A stretch of 64,000 bases of DNA from Pseudomonas wadenswilerensis (GCF_900497695.1 NZ_UIDD01000009.1:62001-126000); one strand, 5' to 3'. Positions 35,975 through 45,017 are shown, counted from the stretch's first letter. Numbers and translations: made by a program. The notes: generated from the letters alone by a model not told the origin.

Positions 35975-36591
35975 ATGCCATGCAAGAGCAGTTGATTGCC
36001 TTGGGTGGCGTGTTCCAGGCCGCGGTGCTGGTTGACCGTATCGCCCGCACCGGCCAGGCCAGCGAGGCCAACCTTGGCTGCATGCTCGGCAGCCTGCTGG
36101 TGCGCGACCCCAAGGACACCCTGGAGGTGTTCGGCGGCGACGACCTCAACCTGCGTGACGGCTACCGCGCCCTGGCCAGCGCCCTGGAACGCGACCCGGG
36201 CAGCCTGCAGCGCGAGCCGCTGCGCTATGCACTGTCGATGCTCGGCCTGGAGCGTCAGCTGGCCAAGCGCGGCGACATGCTCGATGTGATCGGCAACCGC
36301 CTGCCGCAAATCCAGTCCCAGGCCGAGCATTTCGGCCTGGTGCATGAAAACGTCATTGCTTCCAGCGGCGCCCTGTACCAGGACACCCTGAGCACCCTGC
36401 GCCAGCGCATCCAGGTACACGGCGACATGCGCCACCTGCAACAGCCGAGCAATGCCTCGAAGATTCGCGCCCTGCTGCTCGCCGGCATTCGCGCCGCGCG
36501 CCTGTGGCGACAGCTGGGCGGACATCGCTGGCAGCTGGTGATCAGCCGGCGCAAACTGCTCAAAGAGCTGTATCCGATGTTGCGTGGCTGA
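35971..36591 (+). CDS. hflD: High frequency lysogenization protein HflD homolog
   Basis: A 206-residue helical protein associated with the inner membrane. In E. coli it binds the lambda CII activator; its native role is unclear. Family features: QEQLIALGGVFQAAVLVD at the start and HIQVHGDMRHLQ-type sequence late. It is coupled to mnmA by ATGA, the usual order mnmA-hflD-purB. Confidence 0.9.
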   Translation: MNAMQEQLIALGGVFQAAVLVDRIARTGQASEANLGCMLGSLLVRDPKDTLEVFGGDDLNLRDGYRALASALERDPGSLQREPLRYALSMLGLERQLAKRGDMLDVIGNRLPQIQSQAEHFGLVHENVIASSGALYQDTLSTLRQRIQVHGDMRHLQQPSNASKIRALLLAGIRAARLWRQLGGHRWQLVISRRKLLKELYPMLRG

Positions 36592-36597
36592 ACGCCA

Positions 36598-36666
36598 ATC
36601 GCCGGCAAGCCAGCTCCCACAGGGACGGCATGCACTGCACCTGTGGGAGCTGGCTTGCCAGCGATG
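36598..36666. repeat. Inverted REP pair (REPIN)
   Basis: ATCGCCGGCAAGCCAGCTCC facing GGAGCTGGCTTGCCAGCGAT around a loop, between hflD and purB. Confidence 0.9.
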
Positions 36667-36782
36667 AGGCCAGCAAAAATCTACAGATTTACCGGCAGAC
36701 CATTTGTCAGCCACCCGACCCGGGCGCGTTTTTCATGTATGATATGCGCCCTTTTCAAAGCCTGACTGTCCGAGAACACCCC

Positions 36783-38153
36783 ATGCAGCTTTCCTCGCTC
36801 ACTGCGGTTTCCCCTGTTGACGGCCGCTACGCCGGCAAAACCCAGGCCCTGCGCCCTATTTTCAGCGAATACGGCCTGATCCGTTTCCGCGCCCTGGTCG
36901 AGGTTCGCTGGCTCCAGCGCCTGGCCGCCCACCCGCAGATCGCCGAGGTTCCGGCCTTTTCCGCCGAAGCCAACGCCCTGCTCAACGGCCTGGCCGATGA
37001 GTTCGCCCTCGAGCACGCCGAGCGCGTCAAAGAGATCGAGCGCACCACCAACCACGACGTCAAGGCCATCGAGTACCTGCTCAAGGAGCAGGCCGCCAAG
37101 CTGCCGGAGCTGGCCAAGGTCAGTGAATTCATCCACTTCGCCTGCACCAGCGAGGACATCAACAACCTGTCCCACGCCCTGATGCTGCGCGAAGGCCGCG
37201 ATAGCGTGCTGCTGCCGCTGATGCGCCAGATCACCCAGGCCATCCGTGAGCTGGCCCACCGCTTCGCCGACGTGCCGATGCTGTCGCGCACCCACGGCCA
37301 ACCGGCTTCGCCAACCACCCTGGGCAAAGAGCTGGCCAACGTCGTCTACCGCCTGGAGCGCCAGATCGCCCAGGTTGCCGCCGTACCGCTGCTGGGCAAG
37401 ATCAACGGCGCCGTGGGCAACTACAACGCCCACCTGTCGGCCTACCCGCAGATCGACTGGGAAGCCAATGCCCGCGCCTTCATCGAAGACGAGCTGGGCC
37501 TGGTATTCAACCCCTACACCACCCAGATCGAGCCGCACGACTACATCGCCGAGCTGTTCGACGCGATCGCTCGCTTCAACACCATCCTGATCGACTTCGA
37601 CCGCGACGTCTGGGGCTACATCTCCCTGGGCTACTTCAAGCAGCGCACCATCGCTGGCGAAATCGGCTCCTCGACCATGCCGCACAAGGTCAACCCGATC
37701 GACTTCGAAAACTCCGAAGGCAACCTGGGTATCGCCAACGCGCTGTTCCAGCACCTGGCCAGCAAGCTGCCGATCTCGCGCTGGCAGCGTGACCTGACCG
37801 ACTCCACCGTGCTGCGCAACCTGGGCGTCGGTTTCGCCCACAGCGTGATCGCCTACGAGGCCAGCCTCAAGGGCATCAGCAAGCTCGAGATCAACGAAGC
37901 CCGTATCGCCGAAGACCTGGACGCCTGCTGGGAAGTCCTCGCCGAGCCGATCCAGACCGTCATGCGCCGCTACAACATCGAGAACCCCTACGAGAAGCTC
38001 AAGGAGCTGACCCGTGGCAAAGGCATCAGCCCTGAAGCGCTGCTGACCTTCATCGATGGCCTGGACATGCCGGCAGAAGCACGCACCGAGCTGAAGAAGC
38101 TGACTCCAGCCTCCTACATCGGTAACGCTGCGGCTCAAGCCAAACGCATCTGA
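36783..38153 (+). CDS. purB: Adenylosuccinate lyase
   Basis: A 456-residue enzyme that splits SAICAR and adenylosuccinate in purine synthesis. The start at 36783 (MQLSSLTAVSPVDGRY) is the normal one; a frame running up to 36504 crosses a REPIN. Signature GSSTMPHKVNPIDFENSEGN holds the mobile catalytic loop, and RTHGQPASPTTLGKE the other active-site segment. Followed by a strong terminator. Confidence 0.96.
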   Translation: MQLSSLTAVSPVDGRYAGKTQALRPIFSEYGLIRFRALVEVRWLQRLAAHPQIAEVPAFSAEANALLNGLADEFALEHAERVKEIERTTNHDVKAIEYLLKEQAAKLPELAKVSEFIHFACTSEDINNLSHALMLREGRDSVLLPLMRQITQAIRELAHRFADVPMLSRTHGQPASPTTLGKELANVVYRLERQIAQVAAVPLLGKINGAVGNYNAHLSAYPQIDWEANARAFIEDELGLVFNPYTTQIEPHDYIAELFDAIARFNTILIDFDRDVWGYISLGYFKQRTIAGEIGSSTMPHKVNPIDFENSEGNLGIANALFQHLASKLPISRWQRDLTDSTVLRNLGVGFAHSVIAYEASLKGISKLEINEARIAEDLDACWEVLAEPIQTVMRRYNIENPYEKLKELTRGKGISPEALLTFIDGLDMPAEARTELKKLTPASYIGNAAAQAKRI

Positions 38154-38168
38154 TCTGCGCCCTGCGCG

Positions 38169-38197
38169 TAAACGCCCGGCTCAGCCGGGCGTTTTTA
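38169..38197 (+). terminator. Rho-independent terminator after purB
   Basis: TAAACGCCCGGC-TCA-GCCGGGCGTTTTTA, a 10-12 pair stem with T-run. Confidence 0.93.
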
Positions 38198-38235
38198 TTA
38201 CCGAAAGAAAATTACTTTTTTTCAATAGGTTACAC

Positions 38236-39402
38236 ATGAATCCTGATACTCCTCTGCAGCTTCTGGGCGGCCTCACTGCCCGCGAATTCATGCGCGACTA
38301 CTGGCAGAAGAAACCCCTGCTGGTACGCCAGGCCTTCCCGGACTTCGAAAGCCCGATCGACGCTGACGAACTGGCCGGCCTGGCCCTGGAAGAAGAAGTC
38401 GAATCGCGCCTGGTCATCGAGCACGGCGAACGCCCATGGGAACTGCGCCGCGGCCCGTTCGAAGAAGATGCCTTCAGTACCCTGCCCGAGCGCGACTGGA
38501 CCCTGCTGGTGCAGGCGGTCGACCAGTTCGTGCCGGAAGTCGGCGAGCTGCTGGAGCACTTCCGCTTCCTGCCAAGCTGGCGTATCGACGATGTAATGAT
38601 CAGCTTTGCAGCGCCTGGCGGCAGCGTTGGCCCGCACTTCGACAACTACGACGTGTTCCTGCTGCAAGGCCAGGGCAAGCGCAACTGGAAGATCGGCCAG
38701 ATGTGCGACAGCGACAGCCCGCTGCTGGAGCACGCCGACCTGCGCATCCTGGCCGAATTCGAGCAAAGCGACGAGTGGACCCTGGAGCCCGGCGACATGC
38801 TTTACCTGCCGCCGCGCCTGGCCCACTACGGCATTGCCGAAGATGACTGCCTGACCTACTCGGTGGGCTTCCGTGCGCCGGGCGCCGCTGAAGTGCTAAC
38901 CCATTTCACCGACTTCCTCAGCCAGTTCCTGCCCGACGAAGAGCGTTACACCGACGCCGACGCCGAGCCGGTCAGCGACCCGCACCAGATTCAGCACGAC
39001 GCCCTCGACCGCCTGAAAAAGCTGCTCACCGAGCACATGGGTGACGAGCGCCTGCTGCTGACCTGGTTCGGCCAGTTCATGACCGAACCGCGTTACCCGG
39101 AGCTGGTCAGCGGCGAGACGCTGGATGAAGTCGAGCTGATCGAGAGCCTGGCCCAGGGCGCGATCCTGATCCGCAACCCGAGTGCGCGCCTGGCCTGGTC
39201 GGAAGTCGACGACAACCTGCTGCTGTTCGCCAGCGGCCAGAGCCGCCTGCTGCCGGGCGACCTGCGCGAACTGCTGAAGCTGATCTGCGCCGCCGATGCG
39301 TTGCATATTGAAAACCTTGAGCAGTGGCTTGAAAACGATCAAGGCATTACCTTGATCTGCGAACTGGTCAAACAAGGAAGCCTGGGGTTTGCCAATGAAT
39401 AA
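38236..39402 (+). CDS. roxA: Ribosomal protein uL16 arginine 3-hydroxylase (RoxA/YcfD)
   Basis: A 388-residue JmjC-type 2-oxoglutarate oxygenase that hydroxylates an arginine of ribosomal protein uL16. The iron ligands are His134 and Asp136 (GPHFDNYDVF) and His197 (RLAHYGIA), matching the E. coli enzyme. Its stop overlaps the following acetyltransferase gene by eight bases, so the two are cotranscribed. Confidence 0.93.
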   Translation: MNPDTPLQLLGGLTAREFMRDYWQKKPLLVRQAFPDFESPIDADELAGLALEEEVESRLVIEHGERPWELRRGPFEEDAFSTLPERDWTLLVQAVDQFVPEVGELLEHFRFLPSWRIDDVMISFAAPGGSVGPHFDNYDVFLLQGQGKRNWKIGQMCDSDSPLLEHADLRILAEFEQSDEWTLEPGDMLYLPPRLAHYGIAEDDCLTYSVGFRAPGAAEVLTHFTDFLSQFLPDEERYTDADAEPVSDPHQIQHDALDRLKKLLTEHMGDERLLLTWFGQFMTEPRYPELVSGETLDEVELIESLAQGAILIRNPSARLAWSEVDDNLLLFASGQSRLLPGDLRELLKLICAADALHIENLEQWLENDQGITLICELVKQGSLGFANE

Positions 39403-39829
39403 GATCCGCGTCCGGCTCGCCGACTGGCAAAAAGACAACGCCGATATCCGCCGTATTCGTGAAGCCGTGTTCATCGCCGAACAGAACGTGCCGCCGGAGC
39501 TGGAATGGGATGCCGACGACAACACTGCCGTGCACTTCCTGGCCATGGAAGGTGACTATGCCATCGGCACCGCGCGCCTGCTGCCCGACGGCCATATCGG
39601 CCGGGTCTCGGTGCTCAAGGACTGGCGCGGGCTGAAGGTCGGCGACGCGCTGATGCAGGCGGTCATCGTCGAAGCGCAGAACCGTGACCTCAAGCAGCAG
39701 ATGCTCAGCGCCCAGGTGCACGCCACGCCATTCTACGAGCGCCTTGGTTTCAAGGTGGTCAGCGAGGAGTTCCTCGAGGCGGGCATTCCGCACGTGGACA
39801 TGGTTCGCGAGTCGCGCGAACTGGCCTGA
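39395..39829 (+). CDS. GNAT family N-acetyltransferase (ElaA/YjcF-like)
   Basis: A 144-residue GNAT protein from ATG 39395 (MNKIRVRLADWQKD), overlapping the end of roxA. The acetyl-CoA loop region is GRVSVLKDWRGLKVGDALM, and QVHATPFYERLGFKVVSEEF is the C-terminal strand-helix. The substrate is unknown. Overlap with roxA suggests a shared function around translation, but that is a guess. Confidence 0.88.
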   Translation: MNKIRVRLADWQKDNADIRRIREAVFIAEQNVPPELEWDADDNTAVHFLAMEGDYAIGTARLLPDGHIGRVSVLKDWRGLKVGDALMQAVIVEAQNRDLKQQMLSAQVHATPFYERLGFKVVSEEFLEAGIPHVDMVRESRELA

Positions 39830-39853
39830 TTGCGATTGGGGCTGCCTTGCAGC

Positions 39854-39930
39854 CCATCGCCGGCAAGGCCGGCTCCCACAGGTTCGATGCCAACCTGATC
39901 CTTGTGGGAGCCGGCCTTGCCGGCGATGGG
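39854..39930. repeat. REPIN of a GC-rich REP subtype
   Basis: CATCGCCGGCAAGGCCGGCT on the left and its inverted copy on the right. The core GCCGGCAAGGCCGGC differs from the usual GCTGGCAAGCCAGC at paired positions, so the hairpin is kept. Confidence 0.85.
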
Positions 39931-40019
39931 CTGCGAAGCAGTCCTCAGCCTGACAACCTCGCTCCCATAACTGCTACAAATTTGCCATCATGTCCACTCC
40001 ACCCGCGGAGATCATGGAC

Positions 40020-40754
40020 ATGCCGCTACGCCCCCTTCTCGCCTCCCTGCTTCTGTCGTTCAGCCTGAGTACGCTGGCCGCCACCGAAGTCCTGCCGCTG
40101 AGCCACCGCACCAGCGCTGAAATCCTCCCCACCGCGCAAGCCTTCATCGGCAAGGACGGCAGCGTCAGCGCCTTTGAAAACAAACTGATCGTCAACGCCG
40201 AGCCCGAACGCATCGACGACCTGCGCACCCTGCTGCAGCAACTGGACACCGCGCCGCGTAAACTGCTGATCAGCGTCGACAACAACGACAGCAACTTCCA
40301 GGACAACCGCGGCAATGCCCGGGTCATTCGCTACGGCACTGCCAACCGCGAAGGCGGCCTGCAACAGGTGCAAGCCAGCGAAGGCAGCCCGGCGCTGATC
40401 CAGGTCGGCCAGAGCATCCCGATCACCAGCACCAGTACCGATGGCTATGGCCGGGTGCAAAGTGACACCGAATACCGCAACGTCACCCAGGGCTTTTACG
40501 TCACCGCCAGCGTCACTGGCGACACCGTGCACCTAAACATCAGTACCAACAATGACCGGATGAGCCAGGAACGTCCTGATGTAGTGAAGGTGCAAAGTAC
40601 CGACACAAAAGTCACCGGCAAGCTCGGTGAGTGGATCACCTTGGCAGGGGTCAACCAGCAGAGTCAGTCCGAACGCAGCGCTTCGGCCCTCAGTTACAGC
40701 ACCCAGCGCGGTGAAAACATGACATTGCGGGTAAAAGTCGACGCTTTGGACTGA
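40020..40754 (+). CDS. Small secretin-domain-like periplasmic protein
   Basis: ATG 40020 is nine bases after GCGGAG and gives 244 residues; ATG 40014 is also possible. A signal peptide (MPLRPLLASLLLSFSLSTLA) is followed by a short NolW/N1-like segment (ERIDDLRTLLQQLDTAPRK) and then a part like the secretin core (ALIQVGQSIPITSTS, YRNVTQGFYVTASVTGDTV). It lacks a membrane-spanning secretin barrel of normal size (real secretins exceed 400 residues). No pilus or secretion genes are near. Role unknown; probably periplasmic or outer-membrane associated. Confidence 0.65.
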   Translation: MPLRPLLASLLLSFSLSTLAATEVLPLSHRTSAEILPTAQAFIGKDGSVSAFENKLIVNAEPERIDDLRTLLQQLDTAPRKLLISVDNNDSNFQDNRGNARVIRYGTANREGGLQQVQASEGSPALIQVGQSIPITSTSTDGYGRVQSDTEYRNVTQGFYVTASVTGDTVHLNISTNNDRMSQERPDVVKVQSTDTKVTGKLGEWITLAGVNQQSQSERSASALSYSTQRGENMTLRVKVDALD

Positions 40755-41243
40755 ACCCAGACAAATCAAGGCCTCGACCAAAGGCCTCGAAACTGACTGA
40801 TGAGTCGTATTAGACCAAAGATGTAGTGGTGATAAAAAACCACTACAAAACATTTGACGACCCCGAAACGTCGAGGCATGATGGCCCCGCTCCCGCTGAT
40901 CAGAGGCCCTGGCAAGGGCTTTCGAGCCGCGCTCTAACTTACCCACCTGAGCCGGCTCGTGTCTGTACCGCCCACAAGGCAGTTTGACGAGATTGCGACT
41001 GGAACGAAGTTGTCCCGAGGGACGGAAGCGCATCAAAAGGTACCCGGCAGCACTGTTCATTGCAGTTCGGCAACCACGAGCCACCCTGCAGCGAAAACCT
41101 CGCCCACCTGCTCACTTCCCCTCTTCGAGCCCCATCGTTCGACCGTCGCATATTTCGCCCATACTGACCTTTGCCTGGCTTCTGATCTGCGCAGTAGAGA
41201 GCGAGAATTTTTACCCAAGACCGATGCGACGAGGTTTATTTCC
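40755..41243 (+). promoter_or_regulatory. aceA upstream region with long leader
   Basis: In these 489 bases lie the 17-base word shared with icd (40810-40826), a dyad (40822-40847) and a sigma-70-like promoter TTGACG-N17-CATGAT (40854-40882), leaving a leader of about 350 bases. An in-frame extension of aceA upstream to 40959 has no typical protein content. I see no clear riboswitch or sRNA. Confidence 0.55.
40822..40847. promoter_or_regulatory. Dyad operator candidate upstream of aceA (RpiR/RccR-type)
   Basis: TGTAGTGGT-N8-ACCACTACA: perfect nine-base arms, ending six bases before the predicted -35. TGTAGT/ACTACA half sites are, from memory, like those bound by RccR, the RpiR-family regulator of aceA and glcB in Pseudomonas. 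Assignment to RccR is inference. Confidence 0.6.
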
Positions 41244-42569
41244 ATGGCACTGACACGCGAACAGCAAATTGCAGCCCTCGAAAAAGACTGGGCCGAGAAC
41301 CCGCGCTGGAAAGGCGTGACCCGTACCTACACCGCCGCTGATGTCGTTCGTCTGCGTGGCTCGATCCAGCCTGAGCACACCCTGGCCCATCTGGGTGCCG
41401 AGAAGCTGTGGAAGCTGGTCACCCAGGGCGCACACCCGTCCTTCCGTCCAGAGAAAGATTTCGTCAACTGCATGGGCGCCCTGACCGGCGGCCAGGCCGT
41501 ACAACAGGTCAAAGCCGGTATCCAGGCCATCTACCTGTCGGGCTGGCAAGTGGCTGCCGACAACAACTCGGCCGAGTCCATGTACCCAGACCAGTCGCTG
41601 TACCCGGTGGACTCGGTCCCAACCGTGGTCAAGCGCATCAACAACTCGTTCCGTCGCGCCGACCAGATCCAGTGGAAAGCCGGCAAGAACCCGGGCGACG
41701 AAGGCTACGTCGACTACTTCGCACCGATCGTGGCTGACGCTGAAGCCGGTTTCGGCGGCGTCCTCAACGCCTACGAGCTGATGAAGAACATGATCGAAGC
41801 AGGCGCCGCCGGCGTTCACTTCGAAGACCAGCTGGCCTCGGTGAAAAAATGCGGCCACATGGGCGGCAAGGTACTGGTTCCGACCCAGGAAGCCGTACAG
41901 AAGCTGACCGCTGCCCGTCTGGCGGCTGACGTTGCCGGCGTACCGACCATTATCCTGGCCCGTACCGACGCCAACGCCGCTGACCTTTTGACCAGCGACT
42001 GCGACCCGTACGACCAGCCATTCGTGATTGGCGAGCGCACCCAGGAAGGCTTCTACAAGGTTCGTGCAGGCCTGGATCAAGCCATCGCCCGCGGCCTGGC
42101 TTACGCGCCATACGCCGACCTGATCTGGTGTGAAACCGCCAAGCCGGACCTGGACGAAGCTCGCCGCTTTGCCGAAGCGATCAAGAAGGAATACCCGGAC
42201 CAGATCCTGTCCTACAACTGCTCGCCTTCCTTCAACTGGAAGAAGAACCTGGACGACGCAACCATCGCCAAGTTCCAGCGCGAACTGTCGGCCATGGGCT
42301 ACAAGCACCAGTTCATCACCCTGGCGGGTATCCACAACATGTGGCACGGCATGTTCAACCTGGCGCACGACTACGCCCGCAACGACATGACCGCCTACGT
42401 GAAGCTGCAAGAGCAAGAATTCGCTGACGCGTCGAAAGGCTACACCTTCGTCGCCCACCAGCAGGAAGTCGGTACCGGCTACTTCGACGACATGACCACT
42501 GTTATCCAGGGTGGCAAGTCTTCGGTGACCGCCCTGACCGGCTCGACCGAAGAAGAGCAGTTCCACTGA
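41244..42569 (+). CDS. aceA: Isocitrate lyase
   Basis: A 441-residue glyoxylate-shunt enzyme, the short form found in E. coli and P. putida, unlike the longer form of P. aeruginosa. The catalytic motif KKCGH is at 201-205 (Cys203), and FNYNCSPSF-like sequence is present as SYNCSPSFNWKKNL. GAGG lies about nine bases before the ATG. It competes with the two isocitrate dehydrogenases encoded at 30271-34167. Confidence 0.96.
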   Translation: MALTREQQIAALEKDWAENPRWKGVTRTYTAADVVRLRGSIQPEHTLAHLGAEKLWKLVTQGAHPSFRPEKDFVNCMGALTGGQAVQQVKAGIQAIYLSGWQVAADNNSAESMYPDQSLYPVDSVPTVVKRINNSFRRADQIQWKAGKNPGDEGYVDYFAPIVADAEAGFGGVLNAYELMKNMIEAGAAGVHFEDQLASVKKCGHMGGKVLVPTQEAVQKLTAARLAADVAGVPTIILARTDANAADLLTSDCDPYDQPFVIGERTQEGFYKVRAGLDQAIARGLAYAPYADLIWCETAKPDLDEARRFAEAIKKEYPDQILSYNCSPSFNWKKNLDDATIAKFQRELSAMGYKHQFITLAGIHNMWHGMFNLAHDYARNDMTAYVKLQEQEFADASKGYTFVAHQQEVGTGYFDDMTTVIQGGKSSVTALTGSTEEEQFH

Positions 42570-42603
42570 TCACGGATCGGTTGCTGAGATTCGGGTAACA
42601 CGC

Positions 42604-42637
42604 AAAACCCGGGGCCTGTGATGGGGCCCCGGGTTTT
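42604..42637 (+). terminator. Rho-independent terminator after aceA
   Basis: AAAACCCGGGGCC-N8-GGCCCCGGGTTTT then a long T-rich run. Confidence 0.93.
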
Positions 42638-42666
42638 GTTTTTTTATCAGGATGTGGTGGTGCCGC

Positions 42667-42737
42667 CATCGCTGGCAAGCCAGCTCCCACCGGGCACAGT
42701 GCATGCAGCACCTGTGTGAGCTGGCTTGCCAGCGATA
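42667..42737. repeat. Inverted REP pair (REPIN)
   Basis: Opposed REP copies with small changes (CCCACCGG and CCTGTGTGAG) between aceA and the YhhN-like gene. Confidence 0.88.
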
Positions 42738-42816
42738 GGCCCCCTGCAAATGCACAGGGCTTCCTTATTAATTGCCATTGGCTATGCTAGGTGCACAACA
42801 ACACCAAGGATCGGCC

Positions 42817-43479
42817 ATGCCCCGCCCTGTCACCCTGCTCTGCCTGGCCCTGCTGGGTGCAGCCTTCTATCTATATGCACTGGCCAGCGGCAACGCGCTG
42901 CTGGGCCTGGCGGTCAAACCGATCCCGGTGCTGGCGCTGATCTGCTGGCTGAGTAGCGCCGAGCCCACCGCCTACCGGCGCTGGATCATCATTGGCCTAG
43001 GTTTCTCACTGCTCGGCGACATACTCCTGGCCGTGCCTGGCGATCTGTTCGTGTTTGGCCTGGCGGCCTTTCTCTGCGCGCACCTGGCCTACCTGCGCGG
43101 CTACCTGGGCGAGGACCGCCAACTGGCGCCCGCTGCACTGCTGGGCTCGGCGATTGTCGGTGCGGCGCTGCTGGGCCTGCTGATCAGTTCCGGCCTGGGT
43201 GAATTGCTGATTCCGGTCACCGTGTATGCCCTGGCCATCAGCGCCATGCTCTGGCGCGCCCTGGCCTGCGGCGGCCTCGCGGCACTGGGCGCGGTTGCTT
43301 TCGTGTTTTCCGACAGCCTGATCGGTATCGACCGCTTCGTCAGCCCGTTTGGCGCCGCCCAGTACCTGATCATCCTCGCCTACTGGCTGGGCCAGTGGGC
43401 CATCGCCGCCTCGGCCTACACCAGGCAATCGACAAAAGCCTTGATCCAGAGCGCGGCGAGGCAAGAAAAAACAGGTTAA
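42817..43479 (+). CDS. YhhN/TMEM86 family membrane protein (lysoplasmalogenase-like)
   Basis: ATG 42817 (MPRPVTLLCLALLGAAF), soon after AAGGATC, gives 220 residues with about eight hydrophobic helices. FSLLGDILLAVPGDLFVFGL and FVFSDSLIGIDRF carry the paired Asp residues typical of the YhhN/TMEM86 family, whose animal members hydrolyse lysoplasmalogen. The bacterial substrate is unsettled. Confidence 0.85.
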   Translation: MPRPVTLLCLALLGAAFYLYALASGNALLGLAVKPIPVLALICWLSSAEPTAYRRWIIIGLGFSLLGDILLAVPGDLFVFGLAAFLCAHLAYLRGYLGEDRQLAPAALLGSAIVGAALLGLLISSGLGELLIPVTVYALAISAMLWRALACGGLAALGAVAFVFSDSLIGIDRFVSPFGAAQYLIILAYWLGQWAIAASAYTRQSTKALIQSAARQEKTG

Positions 43480-43837
43480 AACACAGGGGGTGGAAACTTG
43501 CAGGTGACGGCTATGTTGCACAACTTTGTAGTTGACTCGAACAGTAGGACTAATCGCACAACCTCAAATGATATTAATTATCATTACGAAGTTGCTGATT
43601 CATTACGCGTTGCAAGAAACATAATTAACAGAACCCGGGGCAATGCCCGGTCTACGTGGCCTGCAGCCTGTTACGAAAGATTTTTGTTCTTAATCTTACG
43701 AATAAATTTGCTGCAGAAATTTTACTTGCACCGGGTTTACCCATAAAATCAGCGCGATAGATTCCGCTGCGACATATCGTCACTGCTCTACTTCTTTTCA
43801 AGCCGCAGAGACTGGTCTCTGTATAAGGATTTTCAGC
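43480..43837 (+). promoter_or_regulatory. nuoA upstream region
   Basis: This 358-base AT-rich stretch contains a Fur-box-like palindrome at 43569-43583 and probably the nuo promoter. A GC hairpin (CCGGG-GCAATG-CCCGG, about 43638-43653) follows. An 82-codon frame (43498-43746) has no family resemblance and no ribosome site and is not called. A long untranslated leader for nuoA or a small RNA starting near the palindrome is possible. Confidence 0.55.
43569..43583. promoter_or_regulatory. Fur-box-like palindrome upstream of nuoA
   Basis: TGATATTAATTATCA matches the 7-1-7 Fur consensus TGATAATNATTATCA at 13 of the 14 fixed positions, and the symmetry extends to AATGATA...TATCATT. It lies about 255 bases before nuoA. 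Confidence 0.6.
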
Positions 43838-44251
43838 ATGCCCGATTCGACAGGACTCATCGCCCACAACTGGGGCTTTGCCATTTTCCTTTTGGGTGTC
43901 GTAGGCCTGTGTGCCTTCATGCTCGGCCTGTCCGCCCTGCTCGGCAGCAAGGCCTGGGGCCGCAGCAAGAACGAGCCCTTCGAGTCCGGCATGCTGCCCA
44001 CTGGCGGCGCCCGCTTGCGTCTGTCAGCCAAATTCTATCTGGTCGCGATGCTGTTCGTGATCTTCGATATCGAAGCCCTCTTTCTCTTTGCATGGTCTGT
44101 GTCCGTCCGCGAAAGCGGCTGGACCGGATTCGTCGAAGCACTCGTTTTCATAGCAATTCTGTTGGCAGGTCTTGTCTACCTATGGCGCGTCGGAGCACTT
44201 GACTGGGCTCCCGAAGGTCGTCGCAAGCGGCAAGCGAAGCTGAAACAATGA
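43838..44251 (+). CDS. nuoA: NADH-quinone oxidoreductase subunit A
   Basis: A 137-residue membrane subunit of complex I with three helices. The conserved loop between helices 1 and 2 contains EPFESGMLPTGGARLR, and helix 2 has FYLVAMLFVIFDIEALFLFAW. AAGGA lies before the ATG. First of 13 genes (nuoA-B-CD-E to N) running to 58804. Confidence 0.95.
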   Translation: MPDSTGLIAHNWGFAIFLLGVVGLCAFMLGLSALLGSKAWGRSKNEPFESGMLPTGGARLRLSAKFYLVAMLFVIFDIEALFLFAWSVSVRESGWTGFVEALVFIAILLAGLVYLWRVGALDWAPEGRRKRQAKLKQ

Positions 44252-44261
44252 GGCTTTGGCA

Positions 44262-44939
44262 ATGCAATACAATCTCACCAGAATCGACCCGGATGCTCCC
44301 AACGAGCAATATCCAATCGGAGAACGGGAAACCGTCTCCGATTCGCTGCTAGAGGACCAGGTCCACAAGAACATCTTCATGGGCAAACTTGAAGATGTGC
44401 TCAGTGGCGCGGTCAACTGGGGGCGTAAGAACTCCCTGTGGCCGTACAACTTCGGCCTCTCCTGCTGCTACGTGGAAATGACCACGGCCTTCACGGCGCC
44501 CCACGACATCGCCCGCTTCGGCGCCGAAGTCATCCGGGCATCGCCGCGTCAGGCCGACTTCATGGTCATCGCCGGCACCTGCTTCATCAAGATGGCGCCG
44601 ATCATCCAGCGCCTGTACGAGCAGATGCTCGAGCCCAAGTGGGTCATCTCCATGGGTTCGTGCGCCAACTCCGGTGGCATGTACGACATTTACTCGGTCG
44701 TTCAGGGGGTCGACAAGTTCCTCCCCGTGGATGTCTACGTGCCTGGCTGCCCGCCACGCCCTGAAGCCTTCCTGCAAGGCCTGATGCTGTTGCAGGAGTC
44801 GATTGGCCAGGAGCGTCGCCCTCTTTCCTGGGTTGTCGGTGATCAAGGCATTTACCGTGCCGAGATGCCGTCGCAGAAAGAGCAACGCCGTGAACAGCGC
44901 ATCCAGGTCACCAACCTGCGCAGCCCCGACGAAGTCTGA
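44262..44939 (+). CDS. nuoB: NADH-quinone oxidoreductase subunit B
   Basis: A 225-residue subunit holding cluster N2, the last iron-sulfur centre before quinone. Ligand motifs: LSCCYVEM, GTCFIKMAP, GSCANSGGMYD and PGCPPRPEAF. I choose ATG 44262 over the TTG at 44256. Confidence 0.96.
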   Translation: MQYNLTRIDPDAPNEQYPIGERETVSDSLLEDQVHKNIFMGKLEDVLSGAVNWGRKNSLWPYNFGLSCCYVEMTTAFTAPHDIARFGAEVIRASPRQADFMVIAGTCFIKMAPIIQRLYEQMLEPKWVISMGSCANSGGMYDIYSVVQGVDKFLPVDVYVPGCPPRPEAFLQGLMLLQESIGQERRPLSWVVGDQGIYRAEMPSQKEQRREQRIQVTNLRSPDEV

Positions 44940-45017
44940 TCCAGCGACCTGTTGCCTGCGCATGTGCGACAGGCAGCCTGGCTTCATTCTCTACGTTGAC
45001 CGAAAGCGACCGAGACC

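Noticed and set aside
40959..41243. In-frame N-terminal extension of isocitrate lyase
   Set aside because: The frame is open, but the sequence is not like any isocitrate lyase, the putative start is a GTG without ribosome site, and ATG 41244 gives the normal protein.
43498..43746. An 82-codon frame upstream of nuoA
   Set aside because: No ribosome site, no resemblance, and it crosses the Fur-like palindrome; more likely leader DNA.
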